Shown: positions 44,621-54,071, numbered from the stretch's first letter. The stretch: DNA of 64,000 nucleotides from Stenotrophomonas sp. SAU14A_NAIMI4_8 (GCF_003086695.1 NZ_CP025999.1:3120189-3184188), one strand, 5' to 3'. A program made the numbers and translations. Notes: generated by a model not told the origin, from the letters alone.

Positions 44621-45367
44621 TCACCCCCGCGCCAATTCGCCTACCAGTTCCGGAAGTCCGTTGCTGGCGGCCTGCACGTTTGCCAGCACTTCGGCCATGG
44701 TGATCTCCTCGCCGTCGCCACAGCCGGCGGCCCAGTTGGCCACGATCGCCAGGCAGGCGTAATCCAGCCCCAGCTCCCGTGCCAGCGCGGCTTCAGGCAT
44801 GCCGGTCATGCCCACCAGATCGCAGCCATCGCGGCGCATGCGGGCGATTTCAGCAATGGTTTCCAGGCGCGGGCCCTGGGTGGCGCCGTAGCAGCCGCCG
44901 TCGTGCACCTTCACCCCGGTCACTTTCGCCGCCGCCAGGATCTTGCTGCGCAGCATCGGCGTGTACGGATGACCGAAATCAACGTGGACCACGTCGGTGC
45001 CGTCTTCTTCGCAGATCGTGCTGATACGACCCCACGTGTAATCGATTACCTGGTCCGGACAGGCCAGCACGCGCGGACCGAAGTCGTCGCCGATGCCGCC
45101 CACCGTGTTCAGCGCCAGCACGCGCTGCGCGCCGATCTGCTGCAGCGCGGCCAGGTTGGCGCGGTAGTTGATCTTGTGCGGCGGCAGCGAATGGCCCTCA
45201 CCGTGGCGGGCCAGGAAGGCCACGCGGTGGCCCAGCAGGGTGCCGACGCGCACCGGGCCCGACGGACGGCCGAAGCGGGTCTCGACCTCGTGGGTCTGCA
45301 CATCGTCCAGCTTGGCCAGGTTGTAGACACCGGTACCGCCGATCACGGCCAGGGCAATCTGTTGCAT
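44621..45367 (-). CDS. 5'-Methylthioadenosine/S-methyl-5'-thioinosine phosphorylase
   Basis: A 248-residue PNP/MTAP-type phosphorylase. N-terminal AVIGGTGVY, phosphate-binding FLARHGEGHSLPPHKINYRA and LVGMTGMPEAALARELG near residue 190. MTAP or the thioinosine-preferring form cleave the purine ribosyl bond with phosphate. ATG 45367 has GGAG at a proper distance and is better than the GTG nine bases upstream. It is co-directional with hpt, supporting purine and methionine salvage. Confidence 0.88.
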   Translation of the reverse strand: MQQIALAVIGGTGVYNLAKLDDVQTHEVETRFGRPSGPVRVGTLLGHRVAFLARHGEGHSLPPHKINYRANLAALQQIGAQRVLALNTVGGIGDDFGPRVLACPDQVIDYTWGRISTICEEDGTDVVHVDFGHPYTPMLRSKILAAAKVTGVKVHDGGCYGATQGPRLETIAEIARMRRDGCDLVGMTGMPEAALARELGLDYACLAIVANWAAGCGDGEEITMAEVLANVQAASNGLPELVGELARG

Positions 45368-45449
45368 GGGAATCACTCCAGAAAAAGACGAACGCCGGCA
45401 CCCGAAGGCGCCGGCGACAGGGTGGGACCGGCCGCGGACGGCCGCGCCG

Positions 45450-46004
45450 TCACTCCTTCATGGCATAGATGGCCGGCACGCAGCGCAGGGTCTCGTTCAC
45501 ATCCATGCCGAAGCCGAACACGTAACGGTCCGGCAGCTCGATGCCGGCGTAATCGGCGGTGACGTCCGGCAGGCCGCGATCGTGCTTCTTCACAGTCATC
45601 GCGGCGATGCGCACGTCGGTGGCGCCCTGTTCCAGGCACCAGGTGCGCACGCCCTGCAGGGTGTAGCCCTCGTCCAGGATGTCGTCCACCAGCAGCACGC
45701 GGCGGCCGAACAGCGAGGTGGCCGGCTTGTGCTTCCAGACCAGGTCGCCGCCGGTGGTTTCACCCCGGTAGCGGGTGGCGTGCAGGTAATCGAACTGCAC
45801 ATCCTGGCCCCGCGCGCCCAGCTCCAGCGCCAGCTGGCCGGCGAACGGCAGCGCGCCGTGCATGATCGACAGGAACAGCGGCACCTCGCCCTTGTAGTCG
45901 CGCGCGATGGCGTCGGCGATGCTGGCAATGGCCTTGTCGATGGTGGGGCGGTCGACCAGCAGGTCAGCCTGGGCCAGGGCCTGGGAAATGGTGAGGTTCG
46001 GCAT
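45450..46004 (-). CDS. hpt: Hypoxanthine-guanine phosphoribosyltransferase
   Basis: A 184-residue type I phosphoribosyltransferase. The PRPP motif is VLLVDDILDEGYTL and the C-terminal RYVFGFGMDVNETLR is typical of HGPRT-like enzymes of proteobacteria. It salvages hypoxanthine and guanine to nucleotides. The ATG at 46004 overlaps the nagZ stop (TGATG), so nagZ-hpt-phosphorylase is one operon. Confidence 0.9.
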   Translation of the reverse strand: MPNLTISQALAQADLLVDRPTIDKAIASIADAIARDYKGEVPLFLSIMHGALPFAGQLALELGARGQDVQFDYLHATRYRGETTGGDLVWKHKPATSLFGRRVLLVDDILDEGYTLQGVRTWCLEQGATDVRIAAMTVKKHDRGLPDVTADYAGIELPDRYVFGFGMDVNETLRCVPAIYAMKE

Positions 46005-47011
46005 CAGACGGTTCTTCCAAGGGTTTGCAGCAGATGGGATTGGGTGGTGCCATGGCGGGCATCGGCCAGCAGGCCGTCCCAGCCAAGTGCGCCGCGGCCA
46101 AGCAGGCCCAGCAGCGCGGCGGTATTCAGTGAACGGCCCTGCACGGCGTGCAGGGCTTCATCGACCAGCTCGGGGTGGCAGACCAGCACCACGTCGCAGC
46201 CGGCATCCAGGTGGGCATGCACGCGTGCCGGCACGCCACCGGCACTGTGCGAGGCGGCCATGCCGATGTCATCGGAGAACACCACGCCGCGGAAGCCCAG
46301 TTCACCGCGCAGGATGTCCTGGATCCAGCGCGGCGAATAGCCGGCCGGCTCGGGGGCGACCTGCGGGTAGATCACGTGGGCCATCATCACCGCATCGGCA
46401 CCGGCGGCAATGCCGGCGCCGAACGGCACCAGGTCCTGCGCGCGCAGTTCGTCCAGCGCGCGCGGGTCGATGGCGGTATCGACGTGGGTGTCTTCCAGCA
46501 CGGTGCCGTGGCCGGGGAAATGCTTGAGCGTGGCGGCCATGCCCACCGCATGCATGCCGCGCACATAGGCGGCAGTGAAGGCGGCGACCACCTGCGGGTC
46601 TTCACTGAAGGCGCGGTTGCCGATGGCGCGGTTGCCACGGGCCAGATCCACCACCGGGGCGAAGCTGAGGTCCAGGCCGCTGGCGCGCACTTCACTGGCC
46701 ATCAGCCAGGCGTGCTGTTCGGCCAGCGCCAGCGCCTGCTGCGGATCGCGCGCGTAGAGGGCGCCGATGTCCTGCAGCGGCGGCAGTTCGCTGTAGCCTT
46801 CGCGGAAGCGCTGCACGCGGCCGCCTTCCTGGTCCACGCAGAGCAACTGCGGGCGCGGTGCGGCGGCGCGGATGGCGGCGGTCAGATCGGTCACCTGCTG
46901 GCGCGAGGCGAAGTTGCGCTTGAACAGCACCACCCCGGCCACGGCATCGTGCTGCAGCCAGTCGCGTTCCTGGGCGGTCAGTTCAGTGCCGGCAACGCCG
47001 ATCAGCAGCAT
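46004..47011 (-). CDS. nagZ: Beta-N-acetylhexosaminidase NagZ
   Basis: A 335-residue glycoside hydrolase family 3 enzyme. DQEGGRVQRF near residues 60-69 binds substrate and KHFPGHG (near residue 163) with the downstream FSDDIGM carry the catalytic residues. It removes GlcNAc from anhydro-muropeptides in the cytoplasm during peptidoglycan recycling, and in Stenotrophomonas feeds the signal that induces beta-lactamases. It overlaps hpt by one base. ATG 47011. Confidence 0.95.
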   Translation of the reverse strand: MLLIGVAGTELTAQERDWLQHDAVAGVVLFKRNFASRQQVTDLTAAIRAAAPRPQLLCVDQEGGRVQRFREGYSELPPLQDIGALYARDPQQALALAEQHAWLMASEVRASGLDLSFAPVVDLARGNRAIGNRAFSEDPQVVAAFTAAYVRGMHAVGMAATLKHFPGHGTVLEDTHVDTAIDPRALDELRAQDLVPFGAGIAAGADAVMMAHVIYPQVAPEPAGYSPRWIQDILRGELGFRGVVFSDDIGMAASHSAGGVPARVHAHLDAGCDVVLVCHPELVDEALHAVQGRSLNTAALLGLLGRGALGWDGLLADARHGTTQSHLLQTLGRTV

Positions 47012-47103
47012 GGGTCGATCTCCACAACAGGCGCCCGCATGGCGCAGTGCCGCATTGTCGCAGAACCGGCCGATGGACGCAGTGTTCGGCTGAACACGGG
47101 AAC

Positions 47104-47196
47104 GGGGTCAGAGCCCCTGCGGGGATCCGACCCCGGGGTCGGATCCCCGCAGGGGCTCTGGCACAGGGGTCGGATCCCCGCAGGGGCTCTGACCCC
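47104..47196. repeat. Cluster of three GGGGTC-type palindromes, one truncated
   Basis: Three units with the inner stem CCCCTGC/GCAGGGG: 47104-47134, 47135-47160 (loses its terminal ACCCC) and 47166-47196. They fill the space between the DsbA-type gene and nagZ. The truncated middle copy, abutting the first with no gap, suggests a rearrangement. Confidence 0.85.
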
Positions 47197-47203
47197 GCGC
47201 GTA

Positions 47204-47875
47204 CTACACGGCGCAGCCGTCCGGGCCACAGGCCTCGTCGGCAGCGGCGGCCGACGGTGCACCCTGCTCGGCGGCAATCTGGCGCAGCGCCTGGGCGAAG
47301 GCTTCCGGCGGCTGCGCGCCGGAAATCGCCCAGCGCCCGTCGATCACGAAGGTGGGCACCGAGGAAATGCCCAGCGCCTGCACCTGGGCCAGGCCGCGGT
47401 CGGACGCCAGCATCTGTTCGATCTCGGCTGCGGCCAGCCCGCCGGCCGCACCGGCCTTCACCAGCACGGCCGGGTCGGCCAGGTTCTGGCCATGCTCGAA
47501 GTGGGCGCGGAACAGTGCTTCGCCCACCGCGTCCTGCACGCCGTGTTCGCCGGCCAGCCACAGCAGGCGGTGCGCAGGCAGCGTGGTCACCCGCACCTGG
47601 CCCTGGCCGAAGTCCATCGGCAGGCCCTCGGCCTGCGCGGTGGACTGGGTCTGGCCCAGGATCTGTTCGGTGCGCTCGGCCCCGCCGAACTTGCGCGCAT
47701 AGGCCTGGCGTAGCGGGACCGGCGTGGCATCAGCGTCCGGGTCCAGCTGGAACGGCTGCCAATGGATATCCAGGGCGGGCGCATCGGCGCCCAGCAACTG
47801 CACGCCCTGCTGGAAACGATGCTTGCCGATCCAGCACCAGGGGCAGACCACGTCGGAATAGATATCGATTCTCAT
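47204..47875 (-). CDS. DsbA-family oxidoreductase, FrnE type
   Basis: A 223-residue thioredoxin-fold protein without signal peptide. The redox motif CPWC is at residues 11-14, the cis-Pro loop is SVPTF, and the C-terminus has an extra CGPDGC. FrnE proteins are cytoplasmic disulphide isomerase or oxidoreductase enzymes linked to oxidative stress. ATG 47875. Confidence 0.92.
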   Translation of the reverse strand: MRIDIYSDVVCPWCWIGKHRFQQGVQLLGADAPALDIHWQPFQLDPDADATPVPLRQAYARKFGGAERTEQILGQTQSTAQAEGLPMDFGQGQVRVTTLPAHRLLWLAGEHGVQDAVGEALFRAHFEHGQNLADPAVLVKAGAAGGLAAAEIEQMLASDRGLAQVQALGISSVPTFVIDGRWAISGAQPPEAFAQALRQIAAEQGAPSAAAADEACGPDGCAV

Positions 47876-47945
47876 GCCCCCAAGATGGGGGCCGTCCGCC
47901 GCGGCAAAAGGGGGCGCTGTCGGGCGCTATCGGCCGATCAGCACT

Positions 47946-48431
47946 TCACCACTGTGAATAGGGATGGCTGGCCAGCGCGACGTTGTAATAGCGCGCGTCG
48001 TCGGTCACTTCCGCGCCCACCCAGTCCGGCAGGTCGATGGCCTGGTCGGCGCTGTCCAGTTCCACCTCGGCCACCACCAGGCCGGCGTTGTCGCCCAGGA
48101 ACTCGTCCACTTCCCAGGTCAGCCCTGCGTGTTCGACCAGATGGCGGCGCTTGTCGATCAACCCGCCCACGCACAGCGCCAGCAGGTCGCGGGCATCGTC
48201 CACGGGAATGGGGTAATCGAACTCCTGGCGGGTGTGCCCCAGGGTGCGCGACTTCAGGTTCAGCGCAGCCTGTTCGCCTTCGATGCGCACGCGCACCGAG
48301 GCGTTCTGGGTGCCGCGATCCAGTGCGCCCATGTCGTTGATATAGCCCTGCGCCATTGGAATGACCCGATGCGCGGCGGTACGCCAACCGTCGCCGGTCA
48401 CCAGAAACTTGCGTTCGATTTCAATGCCCAT
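47946..48431 (-). CDS. CYTH domain protein (triphosphate tunnel enzyme)
   Basis: A 161-residue protein starting MGIEIERKFLV, which has the CYTH signature ExExK. The CYTH/TTM fold binds triphosphate in a tunnel of charged residues and metal. Single-domain bacterial forms are inorganic triphosphatases; some are adenylate cyclases (class IV). Which one applies here is open. Confidence 0.9.
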   Translation of the reverse strand: MGIEIERKFLVTGDGWRTAAHRVIPMAQGYINDMGALDRGTQNASVRVRIEGEQAALNLKSRTLGHTRQEFDYPIPVDDARDLLALCVGGLIDKRRHLVEHAGLTWEVDEFLGDNAGLVVAEVELDSADQAIDLPDWVGAEVTDDARYYNVALASHPYSQW

Positions 48432-48521
48432 GGGCGAAGTATGCGGCCGCCAGCAGCGACCTGCCTACCCGGCGCGCGGCCGCCGCACTACACTGCCCCG
48501 CCCTGCAAGGATCGCTGAACC

Positions 48522-49151
48522 ATGACACTATCCCTTTCCCTTTCCACGCTGCGCCCGCTGGCGCTGGCCCTGCTGCTGCCCGCGGGCGCATGCCTGGCCC
48601 AGGCCCCTGCCCTGCCCACCCTGCAGCAGGCGCAGGACGCGATGGATCTGGCGATTGCCGAACAGATCGCCGCGCGCCCGCGCAGTGACAGCAGCAGCCT
48701 GGTCGCGATGGCGTTCCGGCCCACGCTGGAATCGCTGAGCAGCTGCGCGGTGGGCAGCACCGCGGACACTGCCACGTGCATCGTGGTGGGCAGCGCCGGC
48801 ATGAAATCGGGTGCGCGCCTGCTGCACCTGGCCTGGGTGGATGGCCAGTGGACCCTGCCCGATCCGCGCCGCCTGCCGACGCCCGCGCCCAGTCGCGAGG
48901 AAGTACAACCGCTGCTGCGCGCGCATCTGGCGACCGTGGCGGCGCGTGAGAGCGATGCCGAGGAGCGCGCGCGCTTCATGCTGGCCGTGCGCGACGCGCA
49001 GGTGCTGGAGGTTGCCGACTGCGAAGTGCCCGACGAGCGCGCCGTCTTCGAATGCGCGGTCACCGCCCAGGTGGGCGATGAGCAAGGCACCGAAACGCTG
49101 GCGTTCATCCGCGAGGATGGCCAGTGGCGCAGCGCGCCGGCGCCCCGATAG
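48522..49151 (+). CDS. Exported protein of unknown function
   Basis: A 209-residue protein with signal peptide LRPLALALLLPAGACLAQ and two cysteine pairs (SSCAVG...ATCIVV and ADCEVP...FECAVT) that could form disulphides in the periplasm. Two similar halves (FMLAVRDAQVL and TETLAFIREDGQWR) suggest a small beta-rich fold. No family recognised. ATG 48522; a gene-free 90 bases separates it from the divergent CYTH gene. Confidence 0.72.
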   Translation: MTLSLSLSTLRPLALALLLPAGACLAQAPALPTLQQAQDAMDLAIAEQIAARPRSDSSSLVAMAFRPTLESLSSCAVGSTADTATCIVVGSAGMKSGARLLHLAWVDGQWTLPDPRRLPTPAPSREEVQPLLRAHLATVAARESDAEERARFMLAVRDAQVLEVADCEVPDERAVFECAVTAQVGDEQGTETLAFIREDGQWRSAPAPR

Positions 49152-49175
49152 CCGACGCGACGCCACGTGTGGCGG

Positions 49176-49202
49176 CGGGCACCAGGGTCACCCCGGTGCC
49201 CG
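49176..49202. terminator. Hairpin between convergent genes
   Basis: Stem CGGGCACC/GGTGCCCG (49176-49183 and 49195-49202), with an inner GGGT/ACCC pairing, between the stops at 49151 and 49210. No U-run follows. Confidence 0.55.
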
Positions 49203-49209
49203 CGCGGCG

Positions 49210-50544
49210 TCAGCGCTTTTCGAAGACCGCGATGCTTTCCACGTGCGCGGTGTGCGGGAACATGTCCATGGCACCGGCACTGACCAGGGTGAAGCCCTGT
49301 TCGTTGACCAGGTAGCCGGCATCGCGCGCCAGCGAACCGGGGTGGCAGCTGACGTAGACGATGCGCTTGAACTGCTTCAGCGGCAGCTGCTGCAGCACTT
49401 CGATCGCGCCCGAGCGCGGCGGGTCCAGCAGCAGCTTGTCGAAGCCCTGGCGCATCCACGGGGTGGCGCGCTGGTCCTGGGTCAGGTCGGCGCTGAAGAA
49501 CTGTGCGTTGGCCAGGCCGTTGCGCTCGGCGTTTTCGCGGGCGCGCGCGACCAGGCCGGCATCGCCTTCCACGCCCACCACTTCGCGCACCTTGCGTGCC
49601 AGCGGCAGGGTGAAATTGCCCAGGCCGCAGAACAGGTCGAGCACGCGCTCATCGGAGCCCGGCTCCAGCAATTCCAGCGCACGGGCGATCATCGCCTCGT
49701 TCAGCTTGGCGTTGACCTGGATGAAATCCAGCGGGCGGAAGGCCAGTTCCACGTCCCACGGCGCCAGCCGGAACGACAGCGGCACGCCCTGCCCGTCCAG
49801 CGGGTGCACGGTGTCCAGGCCGCCCGGCTGCAGGTAGATGGCAAACCCGTGCTGCTGGCCGAACGCGGCCCAGGCGGCGCGGTCGGCATCGCTGAGCGGC
49901 TGCAGGTGGCGCACGGTCAGGGCAATGGCATTGTCGCCGCCGATGAACTCGATCTGCGGAATGTCGCGCTTGCCATCCAGGCCTTCAATGAAGGTGGACA
50001 GGTCCTGGACCTTGGTGCCGATTTCCGGGATCACGGTCAGGCACTGGCTCAGGTCGGCCACGAAACGCGGATCCTGTTCGCGGAAACCGACCAGGGTCTT
50101 GTCCTTCTTTTCCACCCGGCGGACCGAGAAGCGGCCCTTGCGGCGGTAGCCCCAGCTGTCCCCGACCAGCGGCGGCAGCACGGTGCCCGGGGTGACGTGG
50201 CCGATGCGCTCCAGGTTGTCCATCAGCACGCGCTGCTTGGCCACGATCTGCTGGCTTTCGTCCAGGTGCTGCAGCACGCAGCCGGCACAGGTGCCGAAGT
50301 GCGGGCACTTGGGGGTGACGCGCTGCGGCGAGGCCTGCAGCACTTCCACCGTGCGCGCCTCGTCGAAGTGGCGGCTGCGGGCGGTCTGTTCGGCCATCAC
50401 CACTTCGCCCGGCAGGGCGCCGCTGATGAAGGTGACCTTGCCGCCTTCGCCTTCACGGCGGGCGACGCCACGACCGTCATGGCTGAGGTCGAGGATTTCG
50501 GTCTGGAACGGGGTACGGTCGATGCGGGAACGGGATCGGGCCAC
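49210..50544 (-). CDS. rlmD: 23S rRNA (uracil1939-C5)-methyltransferase
   Basis: A 444-residue RumA/RlmD enzyme. The N-terminal TRAM domain is TEILDLSHDGRGVARREG. The [4Fe-4S] cysteines are CPHFGTCAGC with a fourth near residue 92. The SAM site is LDLFCGLGNFTLPLA and the catalytic cysteine is in YVSCHPGSLARD. It methylates U1939 (E. coli numbering) in 23S rRNA. The GTG at 50544 is the best start because the TRAM domain begins soon after. Confidence 0.95.
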   Translation of the reverse strand: MARSRSRIDRTPFQTEILDLSHDGRGVARREGEGGKVTFISGALPGEVVMAEQTARSRHFDEARTVEVLQASPQRVTPKCPHFGTCAGCVLQHLDESQQIVAKQRVLMDNLERIGHVTPGTVLPPLVGDSWGYRRKGRFSVRRVEKKDKTLVGFREQDPRFVADLSQCLTVIPEIGTKVQDLSTFIEGLDGKRDIPQIEFIGGDNAIALTVRHLQPLSDADRAAWAAFGQQHGFAIYLQPGGLDTVHPLDGQGVPLSFRLAPWDVELAFRPLDFIQVNAKLNEAMIARALELLEPGSDERVLDLFCGLGNFTLPLARKVREVVGVEGDAGLVARARENAERNGLANAQFFSADLTQDQRATPWMRQGFDKLLLDPPRSGAIEVLQQLPLKQFKRIVYVSCHPGSLARDAGYLVNEQGFTLVSAGAMDMFPHTAHVESIAVFEKR

Positions 50545-50671
50545 GTGGCGACAGGCTGCGGGCAAAAAAGGGCGCACATTGTCGCAGATCCTGGCCGGGC
50601 GGGCCGATGGCCGCTTGCACACGCCGCCGCCGTGCATGATGATTGTCCACAGCTGACATGGAGGCAGCCCT

Positions 50672-51394
50672 ATGCAGATGACCCCGCGGACCAGCCGGCC
50701 CCGCTTCCTGCTTGTCGAGGACGACATTATCAGCCGCGGTTTTTTCAAAGCGGCGTTGGAAACGTTACCAGCCGATGTGGACACTGCTGACTCACTTGCC
50801 AGCGCGCTTGCCCGTGGCGAGCCGGGCACGCATGACCTGTGGCTGATCGACGTGAACCTGCCCGACGGCAATGGCGCCCAGCTGTTGCAGGCGCTGCGCC
50901 AGTCGCATCCGGACACCCCGGCATTGGCCCATACCGCCGACGGCGATGCCTCCATTCATGCCAGCCTGCGTGAAGCAGGCTTCAGCGACACCCTGGTGAA
51001 GCCGCTGGGCCGTGATCAACTGCTGAAGGCAGTGCGCCGGGCGCTGGTGAACAGCCCGGGCGCTGCGCCGCTGCCGCCGGCCGCGGTTGAGCTGGCCGTG
51101 GAAGACTGGGATGAGACGGCGGCCCTGGCGGCACTGAACGGCCAACGCAACCACCTGATTGCCCTGCGTGAGCTGTTCCTGGCCGAGCTGCCGGGGGTCC
51201 GCGATGCGGTCGAACAGGCGGTGGACCAGCACGACGAGCGCCAGCTGCGCAGCCAGCTGCATCGGCTACAGGCCAGTTGTGGCTTCGTGGGGGCGGCCCG
51301 GCTGGGCCGTGCCGTGCGCCAGCTGCACCACGCGCCCGACTCCGGGCAGGCCCAGGCGGGCTTCCGCGCCGCCGTGGCTTCCCTGCTGCACTGA
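50672..51394 (+). CDS. Receiver-Hpt signalling protein
   Basis: A 240-residue protein with an N-terminal CheY-like receiver (LLVEDDIISRGFF, phospho-acceptor Asp in LWLIDVNLPDGNG near residue 70, Lys in LVKPLG) and a C-terminal histidine phosphotransfer domain. In the latter, LHRLQASCGFVGA contains the phospho-histidine. It lacks a DNA-binding output, so it probably shuttles phosphate between a hybrid sensor and a regulator. No histidine kinase is adjacent. Start ATG 50672 follows GGAGGCAGCCCT. Its stop is followed by the repeat array. Confidence 0.88.
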   Translation: MQMTPRTSRPRFLLVEDDIISRGFFKAALETLPADVDTADSLASALARGEPGTHDLWLIDVNLPDGNGAQLLQALRQSHPDTPALAHTADGDASIHASLREAGFSDTLVKPLGRDQLLKAVRRALVNSPGAAPLPPAAVELAVEDWDETAALAALNGQRNHLIALRELFLAELPGVRDAVEQAVDQHDERQLRSQLHRLQASCGFVGAARLGRAVRQLHHAPDSGQAQAGFRAAVASLLH

Positions 51395-51404
51395 GGGCGT
51401 GGGG

Positions 51405-51617
51405 GGCGGCAGGGCTTGCAGCCCTGCACCTGCCGAATCAACGTCAACGGCCGAAGCAACAGCGGGCTATCCGTGGGATGGCGGGGCGGTGTGGGTGGCC
51501 AGGACACGCCGCAAGTACGTCCCTGTAGGCTCGTAGGCGCCATCCATGGCGCCTGCGATCCTGCCCACCCACACCACCCCGCCTTCGACAGTTTTCCGCG
51601 ATCTGTCGGAACGGCAC
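51405..51617 (-). repeat. Long-stem composite element E
   Basis: Reverse orientation. GCAGGGCTTGCAGCCCTGC hairpin, hexamer-like AACGTCAACGG, CCGTGGGATGG box, then a 25-base arm at 51480-51504 matching 51559-51583 with two mismatches. The loop carries CGCAAGTACGTCCCTGTA and a GGCGCCATCCATGGCGCC hairpin. The right flank is TTCGACAG...GCGATCTGTCGG. Confidence 0.72.
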
Positions 51618-51656
51618 GGGGTCGGATCCCGTTGCTGCGCAACGGGCTCGGACCCC
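51618..51656. repeat. GGGGTC-type palindrome
   Basis: Inner stem CCCGTTGC/GCAACGGG, between element E and the second array. Confidence 0.83.
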
Positions 51657-52234
51657 AGAGACAATTCGGTATCTGACAGAGCGTGTCGACCAAGGTCGAC
51701 ACCTACCAGAGCAAGATGCGGTTCCGACAGATCGCGCGGGACTGTCACCGGTTCCCAGCGGCCAGTAGATCCACGCCATGCGTGGATGAATCTCAATCGG
51801 AATCAGAAGTTTCGAAGTGCGTTCGAAAAGCATCCACGCATGGCGTGGATCTACCGTGTCGACCAAGGTCGACACCTACAGAGCAAGCGGTGCCGACAGA
51901 TCGCAGAGAACGGTCACGGGGTCCCGGCGGCCAGTAGATCCACGCCATGCGTGGATGAATCTCAATCGGAATCAAAAATTTCGAAGTGCGTTCGAAGAGC
52001 ATCCACGCATGGCGTGGATCTACCGTGTCGACCAAGGTCGACACCTACCAGGCCAATATGCGGTTCCGACAGATCGCGGAAACTGTCAAGGGGTCCCGGC
52101 GGCCAGTAGATCCACGCCATGCGTGGATGAATCTCAATCGGAATCAGAAATTTCGAAGCGCGTTCGAAAAGCATCCACGCATGGCGTGGATCTACTGTGT
52201 CGACCAAGGTCGACACCTACCAGGCCAATATGCC
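51657..52234 (+). repeat. Second SMAG tandem array, period about 170 bp
   Basis: The palindrome GTGTCGACCAAGGTCGACAC begins at 51683, 51856, 52025 and 52197 (spacings 173, 169, 172). Each unit adds CCGACAGATCGCG and a partial CTGTC, then a forward GTAGATCCACGCCATGCG hairpin, an ATCTCAATCGGAATCA centre with TTTCGAA motif, and an inverted CATCCACGCATGGCGTGGAT hairpin. The GACAG box is the same as that flanking the composite elements. Together with elements E and F it fills the 1,042-base gap between the receiver-Hpt gene and recO. Confidence 0.88.
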
Positions 52235-52428
52235 GTTCCGACAGATCGCGGAAAACTGTCGAAGGCGGGGTAGGTCCGGTTGAGGGGGCGTGAGCCGCAT
52301 GGATGCGGCGACCGAGCTTACAGGGACGTACTTGCAGCGTCCCCCTCAACCGGACCCACCCCGCCATTCCACGGATAGCCAGCTTTTGACGTTGACGGTA
52401 GCAGGTGCAGGGCTGCAAGCCCTGCCGA
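52235..52428 (+). repeat. Long-stem composite element F
   Basis: Flank CCGACAGATCGCGG...CTGTCG; 25-base arm at 52264-52288 pairs with 52341-52365 with one mismatch. The loop has a GCCGCATGGATGCGGC hairpin and GGGACGTACTTGCAGCGT. The right side has CATTCCACGGA, two TTGACG hexamers and GCAGGTGCAGGGCTGCAAGC. Its arm is close to that of element C (GGTCCGGTTG core). Confidence 0.75.
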
Positions 52429-52436
52429 CAAACCGC

Positions 52437-53156
52437 TCAGCGGCGGGGGGACAGCTGCTCCAGCAGCTCCCAGGATTTCAGGCCGCGTGCGCCCAGGTGA
52501 TGGGCCAGCACCCGCCGCATCGGCAGCCGCAGGCTGGCCAGGTCGGCCGCATCGGGTTCTTCGTCGGCGCCCAGCGCCAGCAGCGCCGAACCGGTGGCCG
52601 CGGCACTGCGCTCGCCGTCACGCACGCTCAACAGCCGCTGCGGACCCTCCTGCGGGTCCAGCGCATAACGCGCCGCCGGATCAATCGGCTGGCCGTCGCT
52701 GGCCGTTTCCAGATCGAAGCCCAGGCCCAGTGCCGCCAGCAGCTCGCGCTCGAAACGGCGCAGGGTCCAGGCCAGGCCGGCGCCCACCGCCAGTCGCGCG
52801 CGCGCTTCGCCGTAGGCCAGATAGAGATCAGGCAGCGGGTCCTGGCGCGGGGCCAGGCGCAGGGTCAGTTCACTCAGGTAGAAACCGGCCAGCATGGCCT
52901 GCCCCACCAGCCGCGGCGCTGCATCCAGGGCCTCGGCACCGCGCAACTGCGCCAGCTCACCGCGCTGCTGCGCGCTGAAGCGGATCCATTGCAGGGGCTG
53001 CAGGGCGGCGCGCAGCACCTGCCCTTTCGCGGTGGAGACCCCGCGCGCCAGCACGCCGATACGGCCATGCTGCGCGCTCAGCACCTCCACCAGCAGGCTG
53101 GTCTCGCGGTAGGCCCGTGCGTGCAGCACGAACCCGGTGTCGTCCTCGATCAGCAT
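52437..53156 (-). CDS. recO: DNA repair protein RecO
   Basis: A 239-residue RecO: an N-terminal OB-fold ([22 protein letters not shown]) and a helical C-terminal domain with [21 protein letters not shown] and the Leu-rich end. It loads RecA with RecR onto single-stranded DNA. The gene is last in the lepA-lepB-DUF4845-rnc-era-recO block, with 18 bases after era. ATG 53156. Confidence 0.93.
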   Translation of the reverse strand: MLIEDDTGFVLHARAYRETSLLVEVLSAQHGRIGVLARGVSTAKGQVLRAALQPLQWIRFSAQQRGELAQLRGAEALDAAPRLVGQAMLAGFYLSELTLRLAPRQDPLPDLYLAYGEARARLAVGAGLAWTLRRFERELLAALGLGFDLETASDGQPIDPAARYALDPQEGPQRLLSVRDGERSAAATGSALLALGADEEPDAADLASLRLPMRRVLAHHLGARGLKSWELLEQLSPRR

Positions 53157-53174
53157 CGAAGCGACCGCAACGGC

Positions 53175-54071
53175 TTATTCGTAGCCGAAGGCCTTCAGTG
53201 CGGCCTCGTCGTCGGACCAGCCTTCACGCACGCGCACCCAGGTTTCCAGGAACACCTTGGCCCCGAACAGACGCTCCATCTGCAGGCGCGACTTGGCCCC
53301 GATCTCCTTCAGGCGGGCGCCGCCCTTGCCGATCACGATGGCCTTCTGGCCCTCGCGCTCGACCCAGATGACCGCGCCGATGCGCAGCAGGTTGCCGTCT
53401 TCGGTGAAGCGCTCGATTTCCACCGTGGTGGCGTACGGCAGTTCTTCGCCAAGCTGGCGCATCAGCTGCTCGCGTACCAGTTCGCCGGCCAGGAAACGCT
53501 GGCTGCGGTCGGTGATCTCATCCTCCCCGAACATCGGCGGGGCTTCCGGCAGCAGCTTCAGCACGTCGCGCACCAGCGCTTCCAGGCCGTTGCGCTTCTG
53601 CGCGGAAATGGGATGCACGGCGGCGAAATCGCGGCCGTTGGTGACTTCCTGCAGGAACGGCAGCAGCGCGCCCTTGTCCTTCAGGCGGTCGATCTTGTTG
53701 ACCACCAGCACCACCGGCACGCCGGCGTCGCGCAGCACGTTGAAGGCCAGGCTGTCCTCTTCGTCCCAGCGACCGGCTTCGATCACCAGCAGGCCGGCGT
53801 CCACGCCTTCCAGCGAGCCGCGGGCAGCGCGGTTCATCACCCGGTTCATCGCCCGCTTCTGCACCTTGTGCAGCCCCGGGGTGTCGACCAGCACCAGCTG
53901 GCCTTCGGGATAGGTGGCGATGCCCAGCAGGCGATGGCGCGTGGTCTGCGGGCGGTTGGAGACGATGCTGACCTTGGCGCCGACCAGCGCGTTGGTCAGG
54001 GTCGACTTGCCCACGTTCGGGCGGCCGATGACGGCCACACTGCCGCAATGATGGGGAATCTGTTCGCTCAC
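53175..54071 (-). CDS. era: GTPase Era
   Basis: A 298-residue ribosome-assembly GTPase. G1 is [10 protein letters not shown]3 is DTPGLHK, G4 is NKID, and the C-terminal KH domain contains [17 protein letters not shown]. It binds the 3' end of 16S rRNA. It overlaps the rnc stop as ATGA (54068-54071), indicating translational coupling. Confidence 0.97.
   Translation of the reverse strand: MSEQIPHHCGSVAVIGRPNVGKSTLTNALVGAKVSIVSNRPQTTRHRLLGIATYPEGQLVLVDTPGLHKVQKRAMNRVMNRAARGSLEGVDAGLLVIEAGRWDEEDSLAFNVLRDAGVPVVLVVNKIDRLKDKGALLPFLQEVTNGRDFAAVHPISAQKRNGLEALVRDVLKLLPEAPPMFGEDEITDRSQRFLAGELVREQLMRQLGEELPYATTVEIERFTEDGNLLRIGAVIWVEREGQKAIVIGKGGARLKEIGAKSRLQMERLFGAKVFLETWVRVREGWSDDEAALKAFGYE

Noticed and set aside
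51467-52418. Frames through the second array
   Set aside because: Same reason: periodic translations of SMAG units on both strands, no ribosome sites, no family.
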